Positions 49,360 to 61,900 are shown, counted from the stretch's first letter. The stretch: DNA of 64,000 bases from Rhyacophila brunnea (GCA_022495005.1 JAGYXB010000961.1:62001-126000), one strand, 5' to 3'. The notes: generated from the sequence alone by a model not told the origin. Program-made: numbers and translations.

Positions 49360-50036
49360 GCGTTACTATGATCTTACTCCTTACTTCATTTATCGTTTGT
49401 CAATTTATGGCTACGGCCGTATGTTGTAGCTTAGCTACTGAGAAATGCCAATAGAAATGGCGTATTTCAAAAAATACTACCTTATTCTTAGGTCAATAAT
49501 TATTATAAAGCAAACATTATTCGTAGAATGTTTATCACATTTAAATGGTCAAAGACATAGCTTATAATCAGTATCTTTAAAAGTATCTTTAAATGTGTAA
49601 ATCTTGCCCATTTTTTGAATAATAAAATGGCTAATTCTTGTCAAATTTGGGATCACAGAGATTATCAATATAATTTTTTATTGTAAATATTTCACTATTA
49701 TAATGTCCACATGAATTTTACTAATAGTTTTATAAATGTTTTTAATAATTAATAAATATAAAAAATCTTAACACCACTTCACATGGACGTACTGAAATAT
49801 GACTATATTCTAAAACATTAGAGCGAGAGGTTTAAAAGAATTCTATTTTATGTAATAAAAATACTTTATGCAGTCATCAAATGTTTAAAATAAATATAAA
49901 GGATAATAAGGCTTCAAAATGATGTAAATATATTATCTACAACGTTTAAGGAATGTCCAGGATCATGCTTTGAAAATAGCATAAAAGCTCCATTTTGACG
50001 TACGCTGAGCATGTGGGCCGTTAAGCGACTAAGATT
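49360..50036 (+). repeat. Left arm of a 3.2-kb inverted repeat
   Basis: It starts near ttactatgatcttactcc and ends near gctgagcatgtgggccgtta. The reverse complement lies at 51908-52588, matching through tgtcaatttatggctacgg, gccaatagaaatggcgta, ttcttaggtcaataattatt and ggaatgtccaggatcatgc, at roughly 85-90% by eye. Confidence 0.88.
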
Positions 50037-50238
50037 CTCCACTCTTCACAAACATCTGCTTTTCTCAGGTGAGAGTGAAGGATACCTCAGTAAACCACCG
50101 ACCCTATTTATCTGCTATGTCTTCCCAGGAGGCTACTAAAAACCAAAGCTTCTCCAGGTTATCTGATCTGCACCAAATAGTATGTCCAAATATCGGAATT
50201 TCTTGACGTATAAAATGAGTCTTTATAAATTGGCACCA

Positions 50239-50510
50239 CTAATAAATATAGTTTATATCATGTGGGCTTTTATCAGTTTTTGAATTCAACAAACACAAAT
50301 TTAATAAACTAAAAGATGATAAGTTGGAAACACACGGATACTCCAATGAATGGTCCATATGGCAAGAATAGAAAGTGACCAACCGCCGAGGGGCATCCTG
50401 TGTACCAAGCCGGATGGTCAGAAGCCGACTGGCAGGTCCAGACTCCGTTAATTGAACATTGAAATTAATGACCCCACCAAACCACGCTGCCCCGCACCAC
50501 ACCCGGTATT
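50239..50510 (-). pseudogene. LINE endonuclease-like fragment, tentative
   Basis: A minus frame reads GVINFNVQLTESGPASRLLT, then IRLGTQDAPRRLVTFYSCHM and DHSLEYP. Its layout recalls the middle of APE-type endonucleases of R1/I-group LINEs (NVQLxES...VAVxL...RxLVxxSxYxPxDSxxPP), which nick the target DNA. GC content is well above its surroundings. Catalytic residues cannot be placed with confidence and the reverse transcriptase is absent. It may be unrelated. Confidence 0.35.
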
Positions 50511-50708
50511 AATCGGGGGTATCACGGGACCGTACGTTTGATGTGATGCATCATTTTTTTTAAATGATTGGAAATGTCTCTGGAGTGCAGTTAATGCAGT
50601 TACCTAAGACTGGGGCCTCCATGCAATCAAATGTGCCTTGGCTGAATTTACATTACTTTAAGTTAAGAGTACCCACGGGAGACAGGAGTACGTAGAAGCA
50701 AGATTAAA

Positions 50709-50795
50709 AAAAATGGTAAGTAACATCTAAAAGCTAATACAAAACTGCCGAACAATCTAAGTGAAGAGATCTTCACGTTGGCAATATGACGCCGC
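50709..50795 (+). repeat. Dispersed repeat W, copy 2
   Basis: It matches 24938-25014 through aagctaatacaaaactgccg, aacaatctaagtgaa and gcaatatgacgcc. Confidence 0.6.
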
Positions 50796-50952
50796 AAATT
50801 ATTTAAACTCAACAATTATTGGCTATCAAGTCAGATGGTCTGATGGGCCCAACAGCTGGTTGAACCGACTTGAGCAGCTCTCCCCTTTCTGTACACATTT
50901 TCCAGTGGCGAACTTAGGTGGACGCTATTTTATAAGTTTTTAGGATATGGTA

Positions 50953-51190
50953 TCGTCGCTATAGGATTGGTTTGTCGAATATCCGTTTTTGTCGAAATCG
51001 ACCTTTGAATGCAGAATAATTTGTTGTAAGTATCTAAACGGACTAGAACCATCTTTTTCTTTAAATTGCTTTGTAATGAAAACAGCATTCATATGCCTTC
51101 ATGTATTTAAATATAGGATAATAAAATTTGTTTTTCGTTTCCTGAACATTTGCATTTGGTCTATTCGACAAACCAATCCTACAGCGACGG
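50953..51190. mobile_element. TA-flanked MITE within the spacer
   Basis: The left end tcgtcgctataggattggtt and the right end, in reverse, ccgtcgctgtaggattggtt differ at two positions and both continue tgtcgaata. TA flanks both ends (50951-50952 and 51191-51192). At 238 bp with no transposase, it fits a Tc1/mariner-type MITE. Confidence 0.85.
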
Positions 51191-51907
51191 TATATCAATA
51201 CTTTACTGTGTGCTTTTATCTACTTTTATTTTTGTTATTTTTTTAAATTTCTTTTCGTATTATCTTATTAACTCACATTGTTAACACTTATTTTATGTCA
51301 TATCGTGAAAGCTTTAAATTTATAATTTGTTATGTTCAATATAATATGTAAAATAAATAAATTTGAATTTGAATCATAGTTTTATTTGTGGTGTGAAGTG
51401 GCTTGGAGTGTGAGCTTGGTAAATTAATGGGAAACATTTTTTATGTATGTACCTACGCATAACCTAAAAAGCTCCGTTGTCCACGAATATTAATTGTTCG
51501 ATTAATCAATACATTTTTTTCAATTTTACCATACTATAAAAAATAAGTATGTGATTGAATAAGCATTATGAAATCGACCTCACAAAAGGTAGGCAGCATT
51601 CAATAAAAATAATTCTACCGAATAACATCGAGAGAAAGCTTTACCGACCGAAAGGTAGTTCTTTTGTGGAGTTGACCCAAAAATATAAACCTACGCCTGA
51701 TCTCACAATTAAAATCGTCTTCCCACACAAACGGGCAAGTGCAGCACATGCTTTACAATGTGTGTGTATTTGTGAAATAGCATTTTTAAAATGTTAGTAG
51801 ATTCGTCAATCCATACACTGGAGGAGCTTTTTCACAGCGAGTAAAACACGCAGGGAGACTTAAAGCGCGATGCAGAACTATATTCATTTTTTTAGTCCCT
51901 AAAATAC

Positions 51908-52588
51908 GTGCTAATCTTTAAGGACCCACATGCTCAGCGTAGGTCAAAATGGAGCTTCTATGGTATTTTCAGAGCATAATCCTGGACATTCCTTAAACGT
52001 TGTAGATAATCTATTTACATAATTTTGAAGCCTTATTATCCTTTATATATATTTTAAACATTTGTTGACTGCATAAAGTATTTTTATTACATAAATTAGT
52101 ATTCTTTTAAACCTCTCGCTCTTATGTTTCAGAATATAGTAATATTTTAGTACATCCGTGTGCAATGGTTTTAAGATTTTTTAGATTTATTCATTTTTAA
52201 AAGCATTTAAAAAACCATTAGTAAAATTAATGTTAACATTATATAGTGACATATTTACGATAAAAAATTATATTTTATAATCTTTGTGAACCAAAATTTG
52301 ACAAGAATTAGGCATTTTATTATTCAAAAAATGGACACGATTAACACATTTGAAGATAATTCTAAATATACTGATTATAAGCTATGTCTTTGACCATCCA
52401 AATATGATAAACATCCTATGAATAATGATTGCTTTATAATAATTATTGACCTAAGAATAAGGTAGCATTTTTTTTGAAATACGCCATTTCTATTGGCATT
52501 TCCCAGTGGTTAAGCTACAACATACGACCGTAGCCATAAATTGACAAACGATAAATGAAGTAAAGAGTAGGATCATGGTAATGAACGT
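51908..52588 (-). repeat. Right arm of the 3.2-kb inverted repeat
   Basis: Reverse complement of 49360-50036, ending near gtaggatcatggtaatgaa. Neither arm carries a recognisable ORF. Confidence 0.88.
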
Positions 52589-54199
52589 ATCACCTACAGC
52601 AATCATACATAATAATATGTCATAATATAGCAGTTAGTAAATCTATGCTAAAAAAGGAATGGCACAGAACGAAACCATTTAAATTGTTAAGACATGCCTA
52701 ACTAAGTCGAGATAAATTAACAACTCTGGATGGTGTTTATTGCTAAGTTAATCCAGATGATTCTGCATCGCGTTCTTAGAGCTTAGAAGCATTGACGTAC
52801 TAAATGGACGAAGTGTGTAAAAATAAAATGATACTAATAATTCTCATTATTTATGATAGATTATTTTTATCATAACACATTTTTAGTAATTCTGTAAATA
52901 TATTGTTTTGAAATATTTCCATTAAATCTAAATAAGAAATATTTTATAATACTATATTTAATGTTTAATAACATTCCATTATTAAAATACAATAAATATT
53001 GTGTACAATGTACAAACAAAATATGATATATTAAAAAAAACATAATACGAGTACCTATAGCAATGTTTATTAAGTTTTTTACCTACTAAACTTTAGAAAC
53101 TATAATAGTTAGTTGATAGTTCCTCAGTAATAATTATTATTTCCTTTTTTTCCGACCATGTCCGATCCTAATAAGATCATATAGGCCTCCACAGAGTAGA
53201 GGTTTGTATTAACAGATTTTGTTTTTACAAGAAATGGATGTCAGCCACTTGCTCAAACTAATGTTTCCCCATTGTGAGCTAAATAACACAATAAATCGAA
53301 ATAGTATTTTCAAAATTGTATATCTTAATAATACATTATCGCTTTAGATTTTTTCGACCTATATTCTAATGTTAAACTCATCATTCATTACAATATAATT
53401 CAGGATGTAATTATTATCAATTTTGGTGAAATCTTTGACAAAGTGAGAAAATGCGATATTTTTACTCATACTAAATGGTTTATGTTTACTAGCAACAAAA
53501 CAAACACGCCATCTCTTTGATCACATCCATAATGTATGCCATTTTGCAAAATGACGTGTACCATTACGATTACGTGATTGGTTAAAATGGATTTGACGCA
53601 GTTTGAAAATAAGCCTGCTGGATTTATCCACTATTGAAAATTATTTTCATGTTTAGTAGTTAAGTAAGGTTTTTAAGTGATTTGGTGTTGAATTTAACGA
53701 GTTATGAAAATCATACAATCTCTAGTACCCTTTAAGTGATTTTACAGCTTGACCACTTTTGAAAATTACCTCCTTAAAATAAATATAGTAATTAAATGTG
53801 TGATTCTCTCATTTATAATATGTCGACTGAAGCCATTATTATTTAAATCATATTATCTTCTTGGCCATCATTGTTTTTCTTCTTTATAGAATAAACAATC
53901 TTTAATCGAAGAACATACGTATATTCTAATAAACAGTTAAGTAATTTATCAAAATCAATTACACTCATCGTCAACATTTTTTCATTGTATTAAATTAGTT
54001 TTTTTTTAAATTATATATAACTACCTTCTTAAAGCTTTATATAGAATACTTGTTTTTTTTCGGACAAAGCACAGAATGAACCTGTCAATCATCCAAATAC
54101 TCAAGATAAAGGAACGGCCATCGACAATATGTCAGAGAGACATTCTACAATTTTTTGAACATTATTGCTCCAACCTTAATTTCTCTCACACACATATTA
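52589..54199. other. AT-rich stretch with a SINE fragment
   Basis: Only the SINE piece at 53143-53260 is recognised. Confidence 0.4.
53143..53260 (-). mobile_element. tRNA-derived SINE (family S), copy 6, 3' half
   Basis: In minus sense it holds the body from gagcaagtggctgacatcca to the conserved end atcggacatggtcgg followed by an A-run. The tRNA-like head is missing. Confidence 0.78.
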
Positions 54200-54415
54200 T
54201 TTTCTTCTTTTTTTAACACCATAAATAGGCTGTGTGACCCAACAACAAAAGTGTAGTAGTAAGTAGAAGTGAGAAAATCATGGAAATATAGAGGTTTTTA
54301 AATAATCACTTAAATATATTGTGAATATACTGGGAATCAAAATCAAGAATCAGAGCCATCAGATTAGAAGCCAGTGTCTTAGGCATTGGACTTCAAGGGC
54401 TCGCTCAAATCAAAT
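54200..54415 (-). mobile_element. tRNA-Gly-like SINE (family G), copy 4, eroded
   Basis: The minus strand reads gcctaagacactggcttcta, then a mutated B-box (ttttgattcccagta), then atgattttctcacttcta and a tail like cagcctatttatggtgtta. The order matches the other family G copies. Confidence 0.5.
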
Positions 54416-54504
54416 ATATTATACAGCCAAACTCAAGTATATTAGTTAAACCATGTAATTTTTGAAGATTTGTAACATGTTACTTATAGTAAACCAGCTT
54501 GCTT

Positions 54505-54622
54505 TATTAATACATTGGACGTTAAAGACGCGCCCAGTGCGTTACGATTAGATGGTCATTTGATATAATTAGCATGCTATTTAAATATGGTAATTAAAAA
54601 GTAATTATCTAGTCAGCAGTCA
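54505..54622 (-). repeat. Dispersed repeat, copy 2 (partner 2707-2826)
   Basis: In reverse complement it reads gactgctgactagataatta to taacgtccaatgtattaat. Confidence 0.6.
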
Positions 54623-55048
54623 TAGTAGGCATAGTAATAATAATTATAGTTTGGACAGTCAGAATACTTGACCTTCTACTACTAACATGTGCAATATCCC
54701 TAGTGATAGTTCTTCTTTCTATGTCATATCTGTCATGGGACATCAGTGAAGGTTTTGGCAATCTTTTCGCAATCTGCCGTTGGTTTGTACGTGGATGAAA
54801 TCCTGAGCTATGACTCTTGAGTTAGGAAGTTTTTCTATCAGGGTATCGCTTACTGGAAATTTTCCCCTGTATCATAAGAAGTAAAAGTTGCATTTTATGG
54901 CTACTTATGGAAGCTTTCTAGTTTTGATTCAATTAATTATTTCTTTGGGCTTTTTAATTCTCGACATCATCTTGATAGTTAGCATGCATCTGTATAGTTA
55001 TAGATATTTCAAAAACATCAAGTTTCCTCTAGATGTATATAATACCAG

Positions 55049-55356
55049 GCACCATTAGTGAGGGGTGCAAGATTAGTAAATGCGCTCCCCAAAGACATAT
55101 ACATTTTCAGTGATGTACTTTGCATTTTGTTTTTGAAACTTTATTTTTCTGTGTAAAATTGAATGTGTTTTGTTTTTAAAAGTTTATTTTTCTGTATTAA
55201 ATTGTGCTTACGTATGTTTTGATTTAATTTGTTTTTCTGTTATTATTATTATTATAATTATATAATATATATAATATTATGTTGTGTACGTCTTGAATTT
55301 ACATTTGTTATGTTCACAATGTTTTGTATTCTTAAATACATAAATAAATAAATACT
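55049..55356 (+). mobile_element. 5'-truncated LINE tail, copy 1
   Basis: The plus frame APLVRGARLVNALPKDIYIF continues SDV and ends at a stop, matching the tail at 57660-57770 (APISRAVRLVNALPRDVDIF). Such RAxRLxNxLPxxxDIF endings are typical of Jockey/CR1-group ORF2 proteins. Downstream lies an AT-rich 3' UTR ending cataaataaataaatac. A family S SINE starts directly after this tail. Confidence 0.68.
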
Positions 55357-55612
55357 TTTCTTTTCACCACGTCCGATCCTAATAGGATCATATGGGACCC
55401 ACAGAGTGGAGGTGTGTATTAACAGGTTTTTGTTTTTACGAGAAATGGATGTTTCCCACTTGCTCAACCTATTTAGTTGATACTCTGCTTTCAAACATAA
55501 GTTGAAAACCATGTGCATTTGCTTGGGACCCACGACATTATAGACCAACGCGTAAGCCGCTCAGCCATCGTGGGTACGAGTAATAATTATTACTACTCGA
55601 TAATATGATTAC
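55357..55612 (-). mobile_element. tRNA-derived SINE (family S), copy 7
   Basis: Minus sense: an extended 5' part (gagtagtaataattattact), head cccacgatggctgagcggct, gcgttggtctataatgtcgt, body and 3' end cctattaggatcggacgtgg with an A/G tail. It belongs with 21755-21990. The ORF at 55258-55548 is a read-through of LINE and SINE sequence. Confidence 0.78.
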
Positions 55613-56158
55613 TGATTTTTCATGACTAATCATAATATTTAATAAAGTATGTCTTATTTCAATTCAAAGGTTGACGATATCTTGTTAGACATTATTATTA
55701 TAAAATCGGTTTGACTCCTCCAGACACAAATCTGAAATCACACTCTTATAAAGAACATTTATCAGAAGGTGAGCGCTGCTATATAAATAAGATATAAAAT
55801 GATCTTTTATATTTCGTATGTCAAACTAAATTGAAAATATTGCCATTTATTTGAAATGAACAGGAGACTAGATTAATAATACAAATATTATGGGTCCTAT
55901 AAAGCCCTTCTGAACTAAGCATTTTTTATGAAAATAGTTTAGGTACTAGTGGATTCAAAAAAAAAAACACACTATAGCTACAATATAAAAAATAATAATA
56001 TATACAATGAAAAATATGAGTCTCAAGTCGCAAAATCCATTCTAAATATTTTTTAAATCGCCTTTTTTATAAATTACTTTCGAATTGGAGCATTATTATT
56101 ATCATTTTGTCAGTAAATAATATGATGACAAACTAAATTTATATATATTATTGTCATT
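55613..56158. other. AT-rich stretch, no gene seen
   Basis: No ORF or repeat was recognised. The last seven bases are the left target duplication of the next SINE. Confidence 0.4.
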
Positions 56159-56404
56159 CTCTTTCTTTCTTTCGACCATGTCCGATTCTAATAGGATCAT
56201 AATATGGGCCTCTACAGACTGGAGGTTTGTATTAACAGATTTTGTTTTTTTACGAGAAATGGATATCAGCCATTTGCTCAACCTATTAGGTCCATACCCT
56301 GACACACACAATTTGAAAAACAATATGTGTACTTGCCAGCCCCACGATTCTAACCTGGGACCCACGGCGTTATAGTCCAACGCTTGCTACGCGGCCACCG
56401 TGGG
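56159..56404 (-). mobile_element. tRNA-derived SINE (family S), copy 8
   Basis: The minus-sense order from the head (cacggtggccgcgtagc) through gttagaatcgtggggctggc to the end ctattagaatcggacatggt matches the full-length copy at 42008-42255. A 7-bp repeat tgtcatt at 56152-56158 and 56405-56411 is the probable target duplication. The overlapping ORFs 56102-56380 and 56151-56375 are SINE sequence. Confidence 0.82.
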
Positions 56405-56601
56405 TGTCATTATTGACATAGTAAGTATAGAATCAAGACCGTTTTCTGTGTTTTTTTTTTAATGGAAACATTTTCCAGAGCAGTTTTTGTCACTCGACGA
56501 CTCATATAATACTTAGTCATAATGGCAAGTAATTTGTTGATATAAAATCGCCTATGAAATGCGTATTCGATAAAGTCAATGAATGCTATTGAATACTCCA
56601 C

Positions 56602-56641
56602 ACCCGTTAGGTATTTCAGTTCCCATTGTTTCTGAGTTCCC
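56602..56641 (+). repeat. Short repeat shared with 32269-32308
   Basis: The stretch cccgttaggtatttcagttc then tttctgagttccc is found at both sites. Neither context explains it. Confidence 0.5.
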
Positions 56642-56967
56642 AGCATATGACTGTAGGTATATATGACGGAAGCACGTCTTCGTGATAGCATATTATGTTA
56701 TTAATGAGGCACAACATTCAAATTTTGACAATCACGAGTTTTGGTCAGGTGCCATGTTTTGCAGTCAAACAGCAGCAAATGCAGTAAGTATGCCTTACAT
56801 AGAACACGGGCGATTTTCATATCTCTGAATCATACCAGCCAAATCCATGAGAATACCAACCTCACTTTTTATAATATTATCATTTTACTTCTTATAAGTA
56901 CGATATAATATTTGATCTGTCAATTTTGGAGATTGAAACCAATATAATATGCGAGGTTTGTATATAT

Positions 56968-57282
56968 TTTCAGCCGGGGTCGATCGACTGCTGGATGAAG
57001 GCCTCCCCCAGCTCCCTCCACTCTTCTCGGTTCCTTGTTTTTCTCTGCCACGTACTTCCACCAAACCTGACAAGTTCGTCAATCCAGCGGGTTTTGGGGC
57101 GCCCCTGTGGCCGCTTAGTGCCCCTCGGGTACCACTGAATGACTGCATTCGTCCAGCGGCCGTCCATTCGCCGTGCAATGTGTCCGGCCCACCGCCATTT
57201 CATCAATTTGGTGACCTCTATCACATCTCTCACTATTGTTTGCTTTCTTATCCATTGGTTACTTCTGCGGTTCTTCAAGATG
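56968..57282 (-). mobile_element. 5'-truncated LINE ORF2 C-terminus with target duplication
   Basis: The minus frame (102 codons from 57278) contains MKWRWAGHIARRMDGRW, GRPKTRWIDELVRFGG and REEWRELGEAFIQQ before a stop at about 56970. WAGHxARRxDGRW, GRPxTRWxDxLV and GEAxxQQ are signature motifs at the end of RTE-group retrotransposon proteins. The frame is intact over this span. The word tttgtatatat on both sides (56957-56967 and 57283-57293) is a probable 11-bp target duplication, so this is a very short insertion made by incomplete reverse transcription. Confidence 0.85.
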
Positions 57283-57559
57283 TTTGTATATATATTTATA
57301 TATATGGTAGACTAATGACTAAAATTGAGGCTAGCAATGACTTATATCGATTGATAAAATATGACAATACCTACTGAAAAGGGAGACCAAAACATCACAC
57401 ATTTGGGATAACTAAAAGTGATTTATCTATATAATAGTCATTTTTTTAATATGAAATCTCTTAGCTAGTTAGAAGCAGGGTGAAGGTATACATAAAAGCT
57501 CATAGGTCACTTCTGCTCATAAAGCACCTTTCCCTGGTCTCACGTGGTATAGTTTCCAA

Positions 57560-57912
57560 TCCTGATATTCTGGAAAATTTGAATTTTTATACACCCGTCA
57601 ATTACATGCGTGGTCGCTAAGATGACCTATTTTGGGCGAAAGCGGTTTCCTCATGTCAGGCACCAATATCGAGGGCTGTGCGGCTGGTCAATGCACTCCC
57701 TAGAGATGTAGACATTTTTAGCGATGCTGTTTTAAAGTCTATTTTATTGTTTAATTTGTATTTTTCTTGAATTATTGTTGATTTTTTATTTTATTTCTTT
57801 TGCTTGGTTTTTTTCTCTACTGAGTTGATTTACCTGTAGTTTTTATTCTAAATGTCACGTTTGTTAATGTCTTGAATTAATAGTTTGTGTTTTTTTTTTA
57901 AATAAATATATT
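57560..57912 (+). mobile_element. 5'-truncated LINE tail, copy 2
   Basis: Plus frames read PDILENLNFYTPVNYMRGR and, after a stop and frame change, APISRAVRLVNALPRDVDIF then SDAVLKSILLFN. It matches the copy at 55049-55356 and ends in a T-rich segment and taaataaatata. The full protein is a reverse transcriptase; here only the tail remains. Confidence 0.72.
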
Positions 57913-58626
57913 ATATGTTTATCTTACCTAGCTTGTTGAATTTTCTGAAAAAATCTTTTAATCTGAAAGTAACTTAGGTTTGTTGTCAATAGATATTTTT
58001 TTCTTCTAAAAAAGCCAAACAATATTTAAATCATTTATGTAGATTGTTAAAAAAAAATATTAATAATAACAGCTAACTACGTTCTATCAATTATCATTAG
58101 AATCAAATGATGTGATATTTGAATCTCCCTGCATTTTCGCGCGACCCCGCCCCCGTCTGGGCCGCGACCTTGGCTTGTCCTGACGTTTCTGCCCGCGTCT
58201 GGGCCTCATTCTCACCCTTCATTTGGCTACCCCTGCCTTTGAATTTATTGTGACCGAGTCGGAATGCATAATACAGCTGTGTCGTTCATTACAGGGACAA
58301 TGATATTTTCGATAATAAATGAAGTTTATTAAATAACAGTCCCCAATTTTAACTCAACTAAGATAAGTTATTTAGTATTTTAAGAATGATAGACTCTTTA
58401 TTTATTTATATTTAAGTTCGTTAGTTGAAATATAGCAGTGTTTTTAACTGTCAAATTTTGTCGAAGGCAGTTATATTGAAAACAACAATTTATTGTTCTT
58501 ATCTAATTGAATTTTGTTAAATAGATTTATCAATATTTCTATTTTACACACTATATACCATTTTTGTATGGTGGTATCCTTGAAGCATTTTGTAAAATCT
58601 CACAGAACCCCTACCTAGCTAGTTCA
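57913..58626. other. AT-rich stretch with a GC-rich patch
   Basis: A GC-rich block at 58130-58215 (gaccccgcccccgtctgggc, later cgcgtctgggcctcattc) contains a short internal duplication. No gene is assigned. Confidence 0.35.
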
Positions 58627-58911
58627 GGGGCCTTATGTTGTAACTTGCGAGTTGAAGTCGCCCGGTCGACATGACGTCATATGACATCATTGTGACGTAC
58701 TACCGGAGTGATAATAGCATTCGAGAAATTAACGCTACTCAAATACTGGCGTTATTCATTGTCCCCATACACAAATAGGTGTTTCAGCATAATAATATCT
58801 ATGGTGAGCCGTGTGCTTGGGCGGCCCGCCTCGATGCATGCATTGAGGTTACGTCACAATTACGTTATGTCATCGGGTGACTTCATATCACAAGTTATAA
58901 CTTAAGGCCCC
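58627..58911. mobile_element. Long-TIR element (MITE)
   Basis: The left end ggggccttatgttgtaactt pairs with ggggccttaagttataactt read from the right end. The match continues as gaagtcrcccg and gacatracg with further inner similarity (attgtgacgta), making arms of about 75 bp. It is 285 bp long with no ORF of note. I could not read a convincing TSD. GGGGCC ends would suit PIF/Harbinger but this is a guess. Confidence 0.78.
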
Positions 58912-61900
58912 AGAAGAGAAAATTACAAAATTCAATCAAAATGCAATCTAAATTTTTATCTAAAATAGGCAGGCGAAAAAATTGTCACAATCACGAAATC
59001 TATTCCAAAGAGTTATATTAGTCGCATCCTCTACCACATTTTTACTCCCCGCACAGTCCTCTCACAAAAATATTGTAAAACAAAGTTTCCTATGCCAGAT
59101 TTTAGTTTTGCTCGAATGCAAAATATAAAAAATGCTCAGATGCGTTAATGATCCGCACACACAATAGAAAACTTAGAGGGAACGTTGCTGACGACCCGCT
59201 TAAATTGTTAAATTATAATGGAAAAATAAGCCTAAATGAATATCAATAGAAATTACAATAAAAGTATGACAAGATTTAGTAATTACGGAGTATTTTGATT
59301 GTACCTACTATTATCAAATTGAATGTCAATTCTTTCAAATAAATCAATCTGCGAATGCAAAGTGCGAATTGTTGGGATACTAAATGAATAGTATTTTTTG
59401 TCCGCTTCATTGACGCTTCTCAACCTTTTTTACATCATGGTACGCTCACATCATTCTTTTATGAAAAATGGGTGCCAAAAGGCATGCTCCAAAACAATTA
59501 GTAATGCTCTGATAGATAGGTACCGACTAATACTTTTATAAGTCTGTGTTTCCAGTAAAAAATATTGTTTATTTATTAATTTGAGGAGTTTTTTAAAAAA
59601 AATAATTACAACGTTAAGTAAAAGTTACGGAATGCATTTTATATCTCTGGATCGATGCTTGAAAGAGCTGCTTATAATTATATAATAATAAAATGCTGAC
59701 GAGAAATAATTTCCGTACAAACACGTAATAGAAAATCAATCATAAGAGTCTTGATTGCCATTTTTTACAATTGACAGAAACTATTCGTTTATTCTCAACT
59801 AAAATTCATGAATATTATGACTTGATTTTTTGAAAGTTTGATCATAATTTAATATATATATTTATATATCTCAGCATAAAATGAGTGACAACGTAATATT
59901 ATGTATGTTTTGTTGTCAAAACAAAACAATATAGCGATAATATTTGTCAGCATTTCCTCAATCATAACTAGATCAATAAGGTATGTTTTGATTTGTTAAT
60001 TGCGACAATATATCTTGTAATATATGTACTGCATTTATATAAATTGGAAGGACAGTGCATGAATCCTCATTTAACTCATCGAGTCCGTCACGCGACGCAC
60101 TACTATCGTCACAAGTTCTTCGCTCGATGTAGTAAACCATCATTCTACTGAGATCAATGCTTTCAGGTCATCAACACAAACAGATCTCTTTGTACTCAAC
60201 AAGATAATAAACATCTACATTCATCTACACTGCTGTCTCTATCAACTCACCTGCTTCCACAATGGCCAAAATTGCCAAATGCACATTTTTCTTTCTTTTA
60301 TTGAATGATAAAATCTTTGACATCAAAATAGATTGAGATGTTGATGTAAAAAGTTTTACTGTATGAAACAGTATCCTACAGTGCACATTTAAACGGTTCT
60401 CATATTTTAACACGAAGAGGAAGCTTTTTTCCGGTCGACTAAAGTATAGCAGCTTTTTATTGGCACACTTAATACGATAGAGAATGGAATAATGATGAAT
60501 GAATAATGAGCGAACATTCGTTTAGAAGATCGCTTATAAAGAAGAAAGAGGAAGATAATTATACTTACCCATTTAAATGTTGTAAAATATTAATGAAATA
60601 TTTAGATTATGCATGCGAGCGGTAGTTTGCGTGAAGACGCGATTGAAAGATGTATCAGAATAATATCAATGTAGTGTTTATATAATATATTATCACAAAC
60701 ACGGCGTTTTTCTGTTTCCGATCCGAGTTCAAGTACCCCAACGATGGCTTTCTCTGTTTAGTTTATTTATACCGAGAGATGCATTGTTTTGGTGCAACAA
60801 ACTATAGGTGTATATGCAACATCGCTAATGCATCCAACCAGGCCTTGTAAACATGGTGCATATACGGGAACATAATAGTATCGGCGATAGAAATTCTTTG
60901 TCAGTGACTGAGATAGCTTGATCAAAGTTCGACAAAAATAATCCTCATATGAAATGTTTATATTACATCGTTTGCTATCGATTATGTAACGATTTTGCTA
61001 AATATAATTTAATTAGAAACTATAGGAAAAAGGAAATAACAGTACTTTATAAATAATACTAATGCAAATTGACACATTAAAATGACAGTTTATTGGTTTG
61101 CATCTACAATAATCACCCGATGGCCGGAATAGCGTAATTGGCCACATACACGTTTGCTCATCAAAATTCTTAATTATTAACGAAATAGTTTAGTGCCCAT
61201 AATATACCACTATCTAACTCATTAGTTGATCTTGTCGCCTCACGAAAAGGTGTCATATTTTGCATGAGAAATGGGCTCAACCAAAAGGATTAATATAATA
61301 TAGGGAGGGCTAAACCTGTTTGGTTGGTTAGCCCTCAGTGATTGAGGTAATCACGAAGGTGCAAGTTAGGCGTGAATCGTGAGAGTTGGCGATGGACCGA
61401 AGAAGTGGCACGAATTTGTGCTTGCTCTGTGCATGCGCGGTCCTAACAGGGTGAAAGAAGAAGAAACCTGTTGGGTAAATTTTCAGGGACCATACATACA
61501 TTGGAAAACAATACGTTAATTTGCGAGACCAGCAATTGTGGGTGCATAATATAATATGTTCATAATTATAATACACACCCCAACTTTTAGAGGACTATAA
61601 TACCTGTATAATCCGGTAAGAAATTGAAATAAAAAATTGCCATTAAGTTAGGTTAGATTAGTAAAAGCAGGTATTTATAAAAGTAGAATGTTCAATTTTG
61701 GCATTGCAGAATATCTGAGTACCTTGGTATCAAAGTGGGACATGAGCCATCTGCAATAATTTGCAGGAGAGGCGATTTTTCATTTCATATAAATATTGAA
61801 ACATAATATATATAAAAAAAATACTTGAGTAATGCTTAGAGGTATAGAATCACATTTATTAAGTTAAATCTAAGATATTCATTTTGTAAATATCAAATAT

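Larger units (their letters stand above)
50037..51907. other. Spacer of the 3.2-kb inverted repeat
   Basis: The 1.87-kb spacer holds an endonuclease-like fragment, repeat W copy 2 and a TA-flanked MITE. I see no intact transposase or polymerase ORF. Short plus ORFs at 50761-50943, 50989-51246 and 51555-51797 are unrecognised. Tail-like sequence taaaataaataaatttgaat at about 51345 resembles a LINE 3' end. Confidence 0.5.

Noticed and set aside
56949..57377. 142-codon plus-strand ORF
   Set aside because: It is the antisense shadow of the LINE C-terminus on the minus strand.
61328..61576. 82-codon minus-strand ORF over a GC-richer patch
   Set aside because: No domain is recognised; the opposite strand has faint LINE-tail flavour (RESWRW) but too little to support a call.
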